Below, in pieces: positions 1-7,800 of a DNA stretch of 20,329 nucleotides (within the stretch, counting starts at the first letter, position 1; every line of letters begins with the position of its first letter). The position numbers and the translations under genes were made by a program. Source of the stretch: Cloacimonetes bacterium UBA4175 (GTDB lineage: Bacteria > Cloacimonadota > Cloacimonadia > Cloacimonadales > Cloacimonadaceae); assembly GCA_002379855.1 (NCBI GenBank), contig DFUX01000041.1:1-20329 (forward strand). The letters run 5' to 3'. A model generated the notes under the pieces. The model made no database searches, was not told the DNA's origin, and saw only the letters and a program-made list of their open reading frames with translations.

Positions 1-28
1 CGGCAGCGTCGGATGTGTATAAGAGACC
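1..28 (+). other. Residual Nextera (Tn5) sequencing adapter
   Basis: Bases 1-10 equal the end of the Illumina Nextera read-1 adapter tail, and bases 12-27 (GATGTGTATAAGAGAC) equal 16 consecutive bases of the 19-bp Tn5 mosaic end. Base 11 is G where the adapter has A, and the match ends at base 28. About 26 of the first 27 bases agree in register. This is synthetic library sequence and not part of the genome. It indicates that base 1 is a raw contig end. Confidence 0.9.
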
Positions 29-45
29 GCCCCCCAAACTACAAA

Positions 46-72
46 CCGTGACACCACGGCCTGCGAGCCGTG
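46..72. repeat. Two overlapping short palindromes next to the adapter
   Basis: CCGTG (46-50) pairs with CACGG (55-59) over a 4-nt loop. The same right arm, read as CACGGC (55-60), pairs with GCCGTG (67-72) over a 6-nt loop, so the two hairpins are mutually exclusive. The segment runs into TGATCCAGT, which resembles the GGATCCAGT end of the repeats at 158-171, 20164-20178 and 20314-20329. It is probably a degenerate member of the same dispersed repeat family. Confidence 0.4.
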
Positions 73-136
73 ATCCAGTCTTTTAGAAACAACAACCCAG
101 CCCCGAAACAAAGCACATCAGAATACAAGACGCGTC

Positions 137-165
137 ATCCCGGGCAAGCATACCTGACCCGGGAT
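137..165. repeat. REP-like palindrome downstream of the Na+/Pi cotransporter gene
   Basis: ATCCCGGG (137-144) and CCCGGGAT (158-165) form a perfect 8-bp GC-rich stem over a 13-nt loop. The element is framed by GTC on the left and CCAGT on the right. It sits 12 bp beyond the stop codon of the leftward-transcribed cotransporter, a typical place for REP elements that stabilise or end transcripts. There is no U tract after the stem on the minus strand, so it is not a classical intrinsic terminator. Half-copies (GACCCGGGATCCAGT) recur at 20164-20178 and at the extreme right end. Confidence 0.65.
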
Positions 166-177
166 CCAGTGGCTCTG

Positions 178-1875
178 TCAGTTAGTGCCCAATTCCTTTG
201 TATCCTGTTGATCCTCGTTATTGTCGTAGTTATAGGTGAAGTCGTGAGTTCCGGCTTTCACCAGATTCTTCAATTTGTCGGCAATCATTTCCATTTCGTC
301 CAAAAAATCAATGGTGTTCAATCCACCCACTGGATCGCACTGGGCTTCCTGGATCATGTGCAATATCTTTTCCCGCAGGCTGTAGTGCATCTCGTTGATA
401 CGGCCTTCCAGCTCGATGATCTTGAAAGTGTATAGGGGCTTGCGTTCTTCCAGGTAATCTATGCTGAGGTCTGTCATGAGGATAACTTTGGAGTGCAGCT
501 CATCGATCATGGACACGAATTCCGGGGAGAGCGGATTTTTCTGGGCGGGAATCTGCAGATTCAGGATGCGGTTGACTTCCTCGGTAAAGTCTCCCGCTTT
601 CTCGATGTCATTTATGCTATGCAGCAGCGCGGGAATGCGCGAGATGATGGGGATGGCGTTGGTGCGCTCATTCACCGCCACCAGATAGCGGGTGGTTTCT
701 TTTTGCAGGTGATCGATGGCGGCTTCAATGCGGGGCAGCTTAGCTTGTTTGCGGTAATCCTTTTCCTTGAAGGCATCATAGGATATCATCAAACCCAGAC
801 GAACCAGGCGTAGCATTTCCCGCATCTCTTTGATAGATTGATCGATAGCCAGATATGAGTCGTTGATGAGATGGTAGTTCAGATGCTTCGGCTCTCCCAG
901 GGATATGGTGTCCTCTGGGTCTTCGGGTATTATCCTGCAGGCAATTCTGGCGAGCAATCCCGCAAAAGGCAGCATGACGAGCGTGTTCAAAACGTTGAAA
1001 AAAGTATGGCCGTTAGCCACGTGGCGGGCGACGTTTTCTCCCGCGAAGACATTGCCCGGGGTGATGGAGTTAATGAATATGGTATAATATCCCAGCCAGG
1101 TAAGGGTGGCGAAGATAATGGTTCCAAACACATTGAATAGAGTGTGTACCATAGCCACCCGGCGGGCTGTGTTGTTGGCGCCCAGTCCGGCAAGCCAGGC
1201 GGTGATCGTGGTGCCGATATTGTCGCCAAACACCAGGTAGAGGGCACCCTCAAAGGGTATCAATCCCGTATTCGCCAACACCATCACGATACCTACCGAG
1301 GCTGAAGAACTCTGAATGAGCATGGTGAATACAGTGCCGGCCAGAATCGCAGGTATGGGATAATCAGCCAGATTGGCAAGTATCCGGGCTGCCGTTTCGG
1401 AGTCTCTTAAACCTGAAACCGCGAGAGACATCACATTCAATCCCACAAAGAGCAAACCGAAACCCAATACTATCAGACTCCAGTGTTCCATGGTGCGGCT
1501 GCGTTTCAGAAAAATGCCAATAACTCCAATGACCACAAAGGCAAAGGCAACATCCCCAATATTGAAAGCGATCAACTGCGCTGTGACGGTGGTGCCGATA
1601 TTGGCGCCCATAATCACTCCCACAGCCTGCTGAAGGGTCATGATCCCAGCATTTACCAGGCCAATCAACATAACGCTGGTGGCAGAACTGCTTTGGATGA
1701 TGCCGGTAATGCCAATGCCCACCAAAACTCCCTTGAACGGAGTATTGGTGATCTTTTTCAAGATGCGCCGCATCTCGTTTCCCGCAACAGCCTGGAGATT
1801 GTCGCTCATCATGTTCATGCCAAACAGGAAGAGAGCCAATCCACCAAACAAGTTGACGATGTCCAGCCAAGTCAT
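178..1875 (-). CDS. Na+/phosphate cotransporter with PhoU-like C-terminal domain
   Basis: This 565-residue membrane protein is predicted to import phosphate using the Na+ gradient. The N-terminal ~320 residues are strongly hydrophobic and hold the two family repeats: QSSSATS at 61-67 followed by GANIGTT at 90-96, and QSSSASV at 188-194 followed by GDNIGTT at 217-223. Residues ~345-545 are a soluble, helical PhoU-like region, as in the bacterial NptA/YjbB group of Na/Pi symporters. The ATG start has GGAG 11 bases upstream. The gene is separated from the kinase-like gene by 126 bp, so it may have its own promoter. Phosphate is the usual family substrate but specificity cannot be read from sequence. 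It is complete and I see no defect. Confidence 0.93.
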   Translation of the reverse strand: MTWLDIVNLFGGLALFLFGMNMMSDNLQAVAGNEMRRILKKITNTPFKGVLVGIGITGIIQSSSATSVMLIGLVNAGIMTLQQAVGVIMGANIGTTVTAQLIAFNIGDVAFAFVVIGVIGIFLKRSRTMEHWSLIVLGFGLLFVGLNVMSLAVSGLRDSETAARILANLADYPIPAILAGTVFTMLIQSSSASVGIVMVLANTGLIPFEGALYLVFGDNIGTTITAWLAGLGANNTARRVAMVHTLFNVFGTIIFATLTWLGYYTIFINSITPGNVFAGENVARHVANGHTFFNVLNTLVMLPFAGLLARIACRIIPEDPEDTISLGEPKHLNYHLINDSYLAIDQSIKEMREMLRLVRLGLMISYDAFKEKDYRKQAKLPRIEAAIDHLQKETTRYLVAVNERTNAIPIISRIPALLHSINDIEKAGDFTEEVNRILNLQIPAQKNPLSPEFVSMIDELHSKVILMTDLSIDYLEERKPLYTFKIIELEGRINEMHYSLREKILHMIQEAQCDPVGGLNTIDFLDEMEMIADKLKNLVKAGTHDFTYNYDNNEDQQDTKELGTN

Positions 1876-1906
1876 ATTCTACGATACTCCAGAAAGGGTA
1901 GTTTTT

Positions 1907-1937
1907 ACGATAATTATCAGGTTGATAATATGGTCAA
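1907..1937 (-). promoter_or_regulatory. Possible promoter for the Na+/Pi cotransporter
   Basis: On the minus strand TTGACC (1932-1937) lies 19 bases before TATCGT (1907-1912), 31 bases upstream of the ATG. The -35 is good, the -10 matches only 4 of 6 positions and the spacing is long. The 10-bp palindrome GATAATTATC (1909-1918) overlaps the -10 and could be an operator or chance. This is only a candidate. Confidence 0.25.
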
Positions 1938-1972
1938 GACCTTTTTGGTTTCCGGATTCGTTTAGGGTAATG

Positions 1973-2006
1973 TATCTGACAGTATAACAGATAGTTCTGA
2001 GTCAGA
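1973..2006. repeat. Alternative short hairpins at the 3' end of the kinase-like gene
   Basis: TATCTG (1973-1978) can pair with CAGATA (1988-1993), and TCTGAC (1975-1980) can pair with GTCAGA (2001-2006). The second arm overlaps the kinase stop codon. The two pairings exclude one another. They mark the end of the long leftward transcription unit, but no T run follows, so a terminator role is a guess. Confidence 0.3.
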
Positions 2007-2667
2007 CAAGTTGCGCCAGAAACTGTCTGTTGCTTGTCTGGGTATGGTGTGGTATGCTTAGCTTTCGATGTCCAAAGCGGGAGCGGCGTTCGTCAAAGCG
2101 GTGTACGCTTCTTTCGCAGGCTGGTTTCCAGGTTTCCGGGCTCAGGGTTACAAACTGCAGGTAGCGGGAGATAAACTCTTGCGCAAGTTTTTGGAAGGTA
2201 TTGGTTTCAAATTCGCCAGCCCAAAAAAGCAGCAGATGGCTGATGTCGTCTTCCGGGGCAGCTTCCCGCGAATCTGAAAAGTCTATAAGCCAGCACGAAG
2301 TATCTTTAATCAGGATATTGCGTGGTTGATTGTCCCAATGACAGATGCAGCGGCCTTCTTGCAAGGTTGCCAGATGGAAAGCGCTGATGGTGTCCGCCAG
2401 CAGGACGCAAATCCGGGTATCCAGCGGGAGGTCGAGATAGGGCGTGCCCTGAACTTGTTCCAGCACAATAAGGTCTGGCTCGTTCCACCTTATCAATCTG
2501 GGAGTTTGAGGTAAAGCGAGGCTATAAGCCGCCATCTCGCGATGGAAAGCCCCGGGATCGGAGAAGTATTTGTAAACCTGACCGTCGCGGATAATCAGGC
2601 GCGATTTCTCTTCAAATCTATTGGAGTTCTTATTCCACTTTGAAGCTTTCAATCCGGTTTTGTTCAA
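2002..2667 (-). CDS. Small protein-kinase-fold phosphotransferase (APH/LPS-kinase-like)
   Basis: The 221-residue product carries a minimal kinase fold. The candidate ATP-binding Lys is K33 (VYKYF), the helix-C Glu is E44, the catalytic loop is H110-x-D112 with N117 (HWDNQPRN), and the metal-binding Asp is D129 in LIDFSDS. This pattern is seen in aminoglycoside phosphotransferases and in small LPS/Kdo-type kinases; the substrate is unknown. The only early start is TTG at 2667, which overlaps the upstream propeller gene by 38 bp. No clear Shine-Dalgarno supports it and the glycine-rich loop is poorly visible, so the true start is uncertain. The C-terminal ~35 residues are very basic. It is translated with, and perhaps works with, the membrane-anchored propeller, but that is inference from overlap only. 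Confidence 0.72.
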   Translation of the reverse strand: MNKTGLKASKWNKNSNRFEEKSRLIIRDGQVYKYFSDPGAFHREMAAYSLALPQTPRLIRWNEPDLIVLEQVQGTPYLDLPLDTRICVLLADTISAFHLATLQEGRCICHWDNQPRNILIKDTSCWLIDFSDSREAAPEDDISHLLLFWAGEFETNTFQKLAQEFISRYLQFVTLSPETWKPACERSVHRFDERRSRFGHRKLSIPHHTQTSNRQFLAQLV

Positions 2668-3460
2668 AGAGGGGAACCAACAGCTCGTTGGTGGGTTGAT
2701 GGTAATAGATGTCAGCAGGGCTGTTTACTGCACTCTTCCATTGGATGAAGCGGTTTTGTTCCTGGGGAATCATATAGATGGCGTTCTCTCCCCAGGAGCT
2801 GATATAGATTCTACCCAGATCGTCAATGGCGATCCCATCCAAATTGTCATACAGGGTTTCTTTGAAAACAGACAGGTCATTGGTGTCAAGATTCAGAGTC
2901 AATATCGGCGAGCCTTTGCTGAAACAAACGATCAGCATCTGATTGCGGGGACGGTCGTAAACAAGGCCATTGGGTGATTTGAGCAAGGGGGAGCTGATGC
3001 TTTGAACCTGGCGGGTGCCGGGGTTTACAATGAAGATCCTATCAGCTTCGGTATCGGTGACATAGAGCTTGCCGTAGCGGTCGCTTTCCACGTCGTTCAG
3101 CATCTTGGCTCCCTCCACCGGGATGCTTTGGCTTATCTTTTTCTCCTGCAGGTCGATCACATGCAATTGAGTCCTGTCCGCCACATAAAGAAAAGGGGCA
3201 AGCACCTTCATCCCGCGGGGATTTTTGATTCCCTTGCCAATAAAGAGTTTCAAACGACCCTTGTCGTCCATGCTCAATATCTTGCCATTGCCGACATTGG
3301 AAATCAACAAAGTGCCATTGACGCTGTCAAAAGCTATGCTTTCCGGTTTATTCAATTTCGCGGGGCCCAAGATCCTGCCCAGGATCAAGATTGCCAGCAG
3401 GATCAATACCAGCGCCGCCAAAATGATTATGATTCTGTTTTTGCTGAGTTTGTTCAACAT
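2630..3460 (-). CDS. Membrane-anchored NHL/SMP-30-like six-bladed beta-propeller
   Basis: The 276-residue protein has an N-terminal hydrophobic anchor at about residues 10-31 preceded by basic residues, so the propeller should face the periplasm. Six repeats follow, each with a P/N-x-G/D-[ILV]-x-[ILV]-D opening and a YV/YI-aromatic strand: PESIAFD, NPRGMKV, LNDVESD, SPNGLVYD, NLDGIAID and SPADIYY. Together they fill one six-bladed propeller. There are no obvious SMP-30 lactonase metal ligands, so a binding or scaffold role is as likely as an enzymatic one. The start is firm: AAGGAG lies 5 bases before ATG. It sits 12 bp after cysS and overlaps the kinase-like gene. Function unknown. Confidence 0.8.
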   Translation of the reverse strand: MLNKLSKNRIIIILAALVLILLAILILGRILGPAKLNKPESIAFDSVNGTLLISNVGNGKILSMDDKGRLKLFIGKGIKNPRGMKVLAPFLYVADRTQLHVIDLQEKKISQSIPVEGAKMLNDVESDRYGKLYVTDTEADRIFIVNPGTRQVQSISSPLLKSPNGLVYDRPRNQMLIVCFSKGSPILTLNLDTNDLSVFKETLYDNLDGIAIDDLGRIYISSWGENAIYMIPQEQNRFIQWKSAVNSPADIYYHQPTNELLVPLFEQNRIESFKVE

Positions 3461-3472
3461 TATCTCCTTGTA

Positions 3473-4861
3473 TCAGTGTTTAGATTTGATGCTCCAGGTG
3501 CAGCCTTCGGGGGTGTCTTTGATCTCGATTCCCAGGGCCGCGAGGTCATCTCTGATCCTGTCCGAAACAGCCCAGTCTTTTTTAGCCCTGGCTTGCGCGC
3601 GGTAAGCCAGGATGAGTTCCATTAGTTGTTTGGACAGGTCGGGGACGGAATCTTGCAAAATGCTTTCCAGATTTTGGAAAAATCCCAGCACCCGACCTAA
3701 CTTGACCAGCATCAGGGCGGCTTGCTCGCGCTGAGTCCGCGGCAAATGCTCATTCCTGATCTGCCGGTTAAGGTCGAACAACACGGCGATGGCTTTGGCG
3801 GAATTGATGTCGTCATCCATGGCGGCGATGAAGTCTTGTTCCGCCTGCGACAGGCTGTTATCCTCAACGATGCTGTTTTCCACAAACCCAATGCTCTTCA
3901 GCGAGCTGTAAAAGTTTTCAACCGCCCGTTCGGATTCCTCGATTATCTCACGGTTGAAATCGATAGGGGAGCGGTAGTGTTTGGAGAGGAAGAAGAAGCG
4001 GATTGCTTCGGGGCTGTGATGCTCCAGGATGTCGCGCGCGTTGAAGAAGTTTTTCAGGCTTTTACTCATTTTTTCGCCTTCGACATTGAGGAAACCGTTG
4101 TGCATCCAGTAGTTTGCCAGAGGTTTGCCGGTGAGGGCGAGGGCTTGGGCAAGCTCATTCTCATGGTGGGGAAAGATCAGGTCGATCCCGCCGCCGTGGA
4201 TGTCGAAAGTTTCGCCCAGGTATTTGCGGCTCATAACCACACATTCCGTGTGCCAGCCTGGACGCCCCTCGCCCCAGGGGCTTTGCCAGAAAGGTTCCCC
4301 GGGTTTGCTTCGTTTCCAAAGGGTAAAGTCTGCAGGATTGCGTTTTTGCAGGTTTTCTTCGACCCGGGCGCCTGGCATCTGGTCTTCGGTTTTTTTGCCT
4401 GAAAGGCTGCCGTATTCAGGCAGAGAGGCTGTGTCGAAATAGACATCGCCGTTAACTTCATAGGCGTTGCCTTTTTCCACCAGGGCGTTTATCAGCTCGA
4501 TGATCTCCGGCATCACCTCCGTGGCCTTGGGTTGGTGGGTTGGAGGCTTTATTCCCAAGGCTTGCGAGTCATCCAGAAAGGCCTGGATATACTTGCTGGC
4601 GATATCTTCAAAGCTGGTCTGTTCTTCGATTGCCTGGGCTATGATCTTGTCATCGATATCGGTGATATTCTGTACGTAGGTGACGTCATAGCCGCGATAC
4701 TCGAAATAGCGTCTCAGGACGTCGAAAAAGATGAAGGCGCGGGCGTTTCCGATGTGAAAATAGTTATAGACAGTGGGCCCGCAGGCATAGATCTTTACCT
4801 GTCCCGGCGTGATGGGAATGAATTCCTCTTTTTTCCGTTTGCTTTGATTGTATAGTTGCAT
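3473..4861 (-). CDS. cysS: Cysteinyl-tRNA synthetase
   Basis: The 462-residue class Ia synthetase charges tRNA-Cys with cysteine in the cytoplasm. The HIGH signature appears as HIGN at 36-39 and KMSKS at 264-268. The zinc site that discriminates cysteine is intact: C27, C207, H232 and E236, in the same order and spacing as in E. coli CysS. The length (462, against 461 in E. coli) and ending are normal, including the C-terminal anticodon-binding helical domain. The ATG lies 7 bp after the stop of the C25 protease gene. Its Shine-Dalgarno GAGG lies at the end of that gene and overlaps its stop codon, so the two are probably translationally linked. Confidence 0.97.
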   Translation of the reverse strand: MQLYNQSKRKKEEFIPITPGQVKIYACGPTVYNYFHIGNARAFIFFDVLRRYFEYRGYDVTYVQNITDIDDKIIAQAIEEQTSFEDIASKYIQAFLDDSQALGIKPPTHQPKATEVMPEIIELINALVEKGNAYEVNGDVYFDTASLPEYGSLSGKKTEDQMPGARVEENLQKRNPADFTLWKRSKPGEPFWQSPWGEGRPGWHTECVVMSRKYLGETFDIHGGGIDLIFPHHENELAQALALTGKPLANYWMHNGFLNVEGEKMSKSLKNFFNARDILEHHSPEAIRFFFLSKHYRSPIDFNREIIEESERAVENFYSSLKSIGFVENSIVEDNSLSQAEQDFIAAMDDDINSAKAIAVLFDLNRQIRNEHLPRTQREQAALMLVKLGRVLGFFQNLESILQDSVPDLSKQLMELILAYRAQARAKKDWAVSDRIRDDLAALGIEIKDTPEGCTWSIKSKH

Positions 4862-4868
4862 TTAATCC

Positions 4869-7800
4869 TCAGTTATAGATCACCAGCCGTTCAGTCTTTT
4901 CCGCTTTGCGATTTTCGGACGTGGCTTTCAGCTTGATAAAGTAGGTGTTGTTCGCCAGTCTGCCACCCTTTTTGTCCCTGCCATCCCAATGGATTTTATT
5001 GAAACCGGTAAGGCCAGTCGTTTTGATGGTGTGTACCTTTTTGCCGGTGATGGTATATATATCCAGTGTGAGGTCGCAGTTTTCAGAGAGCATAAAGGTA
5101 AACCAGGTTTCCTTGGACATTGGATTGGGATAGGGGAGCAGACGGTCAATGGTCAGCTCACCGCCCTTCTTAACAAAAAACTCAGTGGACTTAACCGCCG
5201 GGCTGTTAAAGTTGTCGAAAGCAATGAGCTGTATCGTGTGGTGGCCTTCCTGCAAACCGTTGAGGGGGTATCTGAGCGTCCCCAGAGTGTGCGAATCCGG
5301 CTCATAATTGAAGTATGAGGTTACGGGAACCGCTTGCAGTGAACCGTCCAGGATCATTAACATATTGTGCCCCGGGCTGCCTGTGATGTTGATGCCGTTT
5401 TCATCTGAGATTCTGGCAATGAGGGTGGTGTTGGGGGTCACAGTATCACCTGGCCTGAAGTCCATGCTGCCCAGAAAGATTTCTATTTTGGGGACGTCTG
5501 TATTTTCCGCTATCACAGCCTGAGAGCTGAGCATGGTGGGGTATTTGTAGTTAACGTAGTCCTGTTTGGCGTCTTCATCCCAAAGATATGAGACAATCAG
5601 ACCTGTGTCACCTGTGCGCACATCATCGGGAACAATGAAAGAGGCGCTGTAATCACCGGATTGAACAGAGACCTCTCCCTTGAAAAGGTTGTTGCCGCGT
5701 TTGCTGACGATGGTCTCATAGTCAAGACTGTCTCTGAACACCGAGTTGAAGGCTTGTATGCTTGCCATTCCGCTGTGCAGGCTGGGGCGGAAGTGCCCGT
5801 CGATCTGCACTCTCTGTCTCGCAAAAAGCGTATCGCTTTGGCTATCCTGATTGAGGCCAAGCACGGTGATCAGGCTGTCTCTGACCGGGGGAACTACTTT
5901 CAGTAGTGGATCGCCCAGTAAAACATAGGTGGCATCGTTGTCATCGCTGTTGGTGTGTTGAAATTTGGCTCTTGCGATGGAATATCCTAACGAGTTGCGG
6001 TTGTTTGCCAGGTTGTGCAGCAGGTTTTCCATCATGGGGCCGTTGCCGTAGGAGGCGCTCATTCTGGTGGCAGAGTAGGAGGCGATGGCTCCCACATTGT
6101 CTTGCAGCACCAGCTTTTGCCCCAGGCTCTCGTAGCCCCAATAGTCAAAATGGGAAACCTGGCAGGAGGCTGCCATGAAGAACGGCAGCTTGCCTTGGTT
6201 TGTAAAGCGTCCCATATCGGTCGCGCCGTTGAGATAGTCTTCAGCTCCCAATTTGTCATAGGATCCGTGTCCGATATAGTACCACACCAAGCGGCCTTCG
6301 TTGATGGCGGCGATCATGTCATCCCGTGCCTGAGGCTTATTCTGGAACTCATCATACTCATACAGCCAGGCGAAAATCTTGTCCACCAGTATGCTGGGAT
6401 GCACTTTATTGCCGGCGGATTCGACCTGTTGTGTGTGGACATTTTCATGCGTAGCGCTGCCATTGTACAGGTCATCGGCCAGGAAGACCATCGAGTTGCG
6501 CCACCAGCCACCCTGGGGTTCTTGCACATAGCGTTGGAAATTGCCCAGCATGTTGTTTAACTCATTGAGGTTCCGAACGGGATAGCGGCCGATTGCAACT
6601 TCCGGATACGATGCCTGGGTGAGCATGACAAAATAATCGTCGGAAACTATCGCGTCTTTGCCAGTTCCCTTCTGGAAGACCATGATTTTATTCTTTTCAG
6701 CGGCCTGTGAAGAGTAGTTGCGCCAATCGACGGTGCCCAAACCCAGCAGGATAACAGAAGTCAGACGGGGAGTAGGGAAGTTGTGATAAACATGGCGGAT
6801 GAACTGGCGGATTGCCACTGGGTCGGGATGTCCGCCGTTGAATTGGGTGATAATATCTGACTGCCTTACCACCAGACTCTTCTTCCCAAGTAAATCCAGA
6901 TGCATGGATGCCAGCGATTGAGCCTGGCTAAGGAATTCATCCGGGGTGATGATCAGGTTGTCCACGGCGCCCGAAGGAGAGGCAATATCTGCCGGATTGA
7001 CTGCAGTGATGTTTAAGGGAGCGTATAGCTCGGAATCTGAGCTTAAAATGTAAGTTGTATTAGACACTCCAGGGGCTACGAAATAAAACCCGTTCTCAGC
7101 CGTTCTCAAGGGGACTATATCCGTTTCCCCAAAACCGTTGATTCTATAGACCCAGGTATTCGAGTTGCCTGTGAAATTATAACGGACGTTTTCTCCGTAA
7201 TTAAAGGCTAACTGGTTGACCAGATATTGGCCTGTTGACTTATTGAGCAAACGCTTATAATCCACCGTGATCCAGTTTAGAAACAGATTGTCGGCGCCGT
7301 CTCTGATGACTTTTATCCGGATCGTGTTTGAACCATTTTGGAACGATGAGGTGGGTTTGAAGAAAACGTATTCCGGATTGCCGCGCCACCTGAAGGTGAT
7401 GCCGTTCAAAGTGTCGGCTGGAATGGGCTCTCCGTTCACATAAACTGAAATGTTGTGCCAGAGACGGGATGGAATATCCTCCTGTTGTATCCAGAAGCTG
7501 AGGTTTTGCGGGCTGGAAGTGTCCAGATCCTGGAGGTTGACCTGAAACTCATACTCGGCTGTCGTGTTGCCAAACATGCGGGTCATATACCAGTCAAAAC
7601 CTGCCTGTTCCCTACGATGGCTTTCGGTTTCCAACCGAAACTGCTCGTTGTGGCTATTGCTCTGATTAACCCATGTGGTGTAGGCAGGAAGTTCCTGCAT
7701 TCTCAGGGGCGTGCCGCTGAAACCGTTACCAAAGGTTAGCCAGTAAACGGTGTTGCCGGAGTATGGATTGTAATAGGTGGCATGTGACTGCAGGGTTTGA

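Noticed and set aside
1..28. End of a natural Tn5/IS50 insertion
   Set aside because: The bases before the mosaic end are the synthetic Nextera tail, which is not found in IS50, so a library artefact explains it better.
3722..4402. Long open frame (226 codons) on the plus strand opposite cysS
   Set aside because: It is antisense to a clear CysS with intact catalytic and zinc motifs. Its length reflects codon bias of the real gene. The same holds for the plus-strand frames at 17649-18482, 18777-19553 and 11255-12001.
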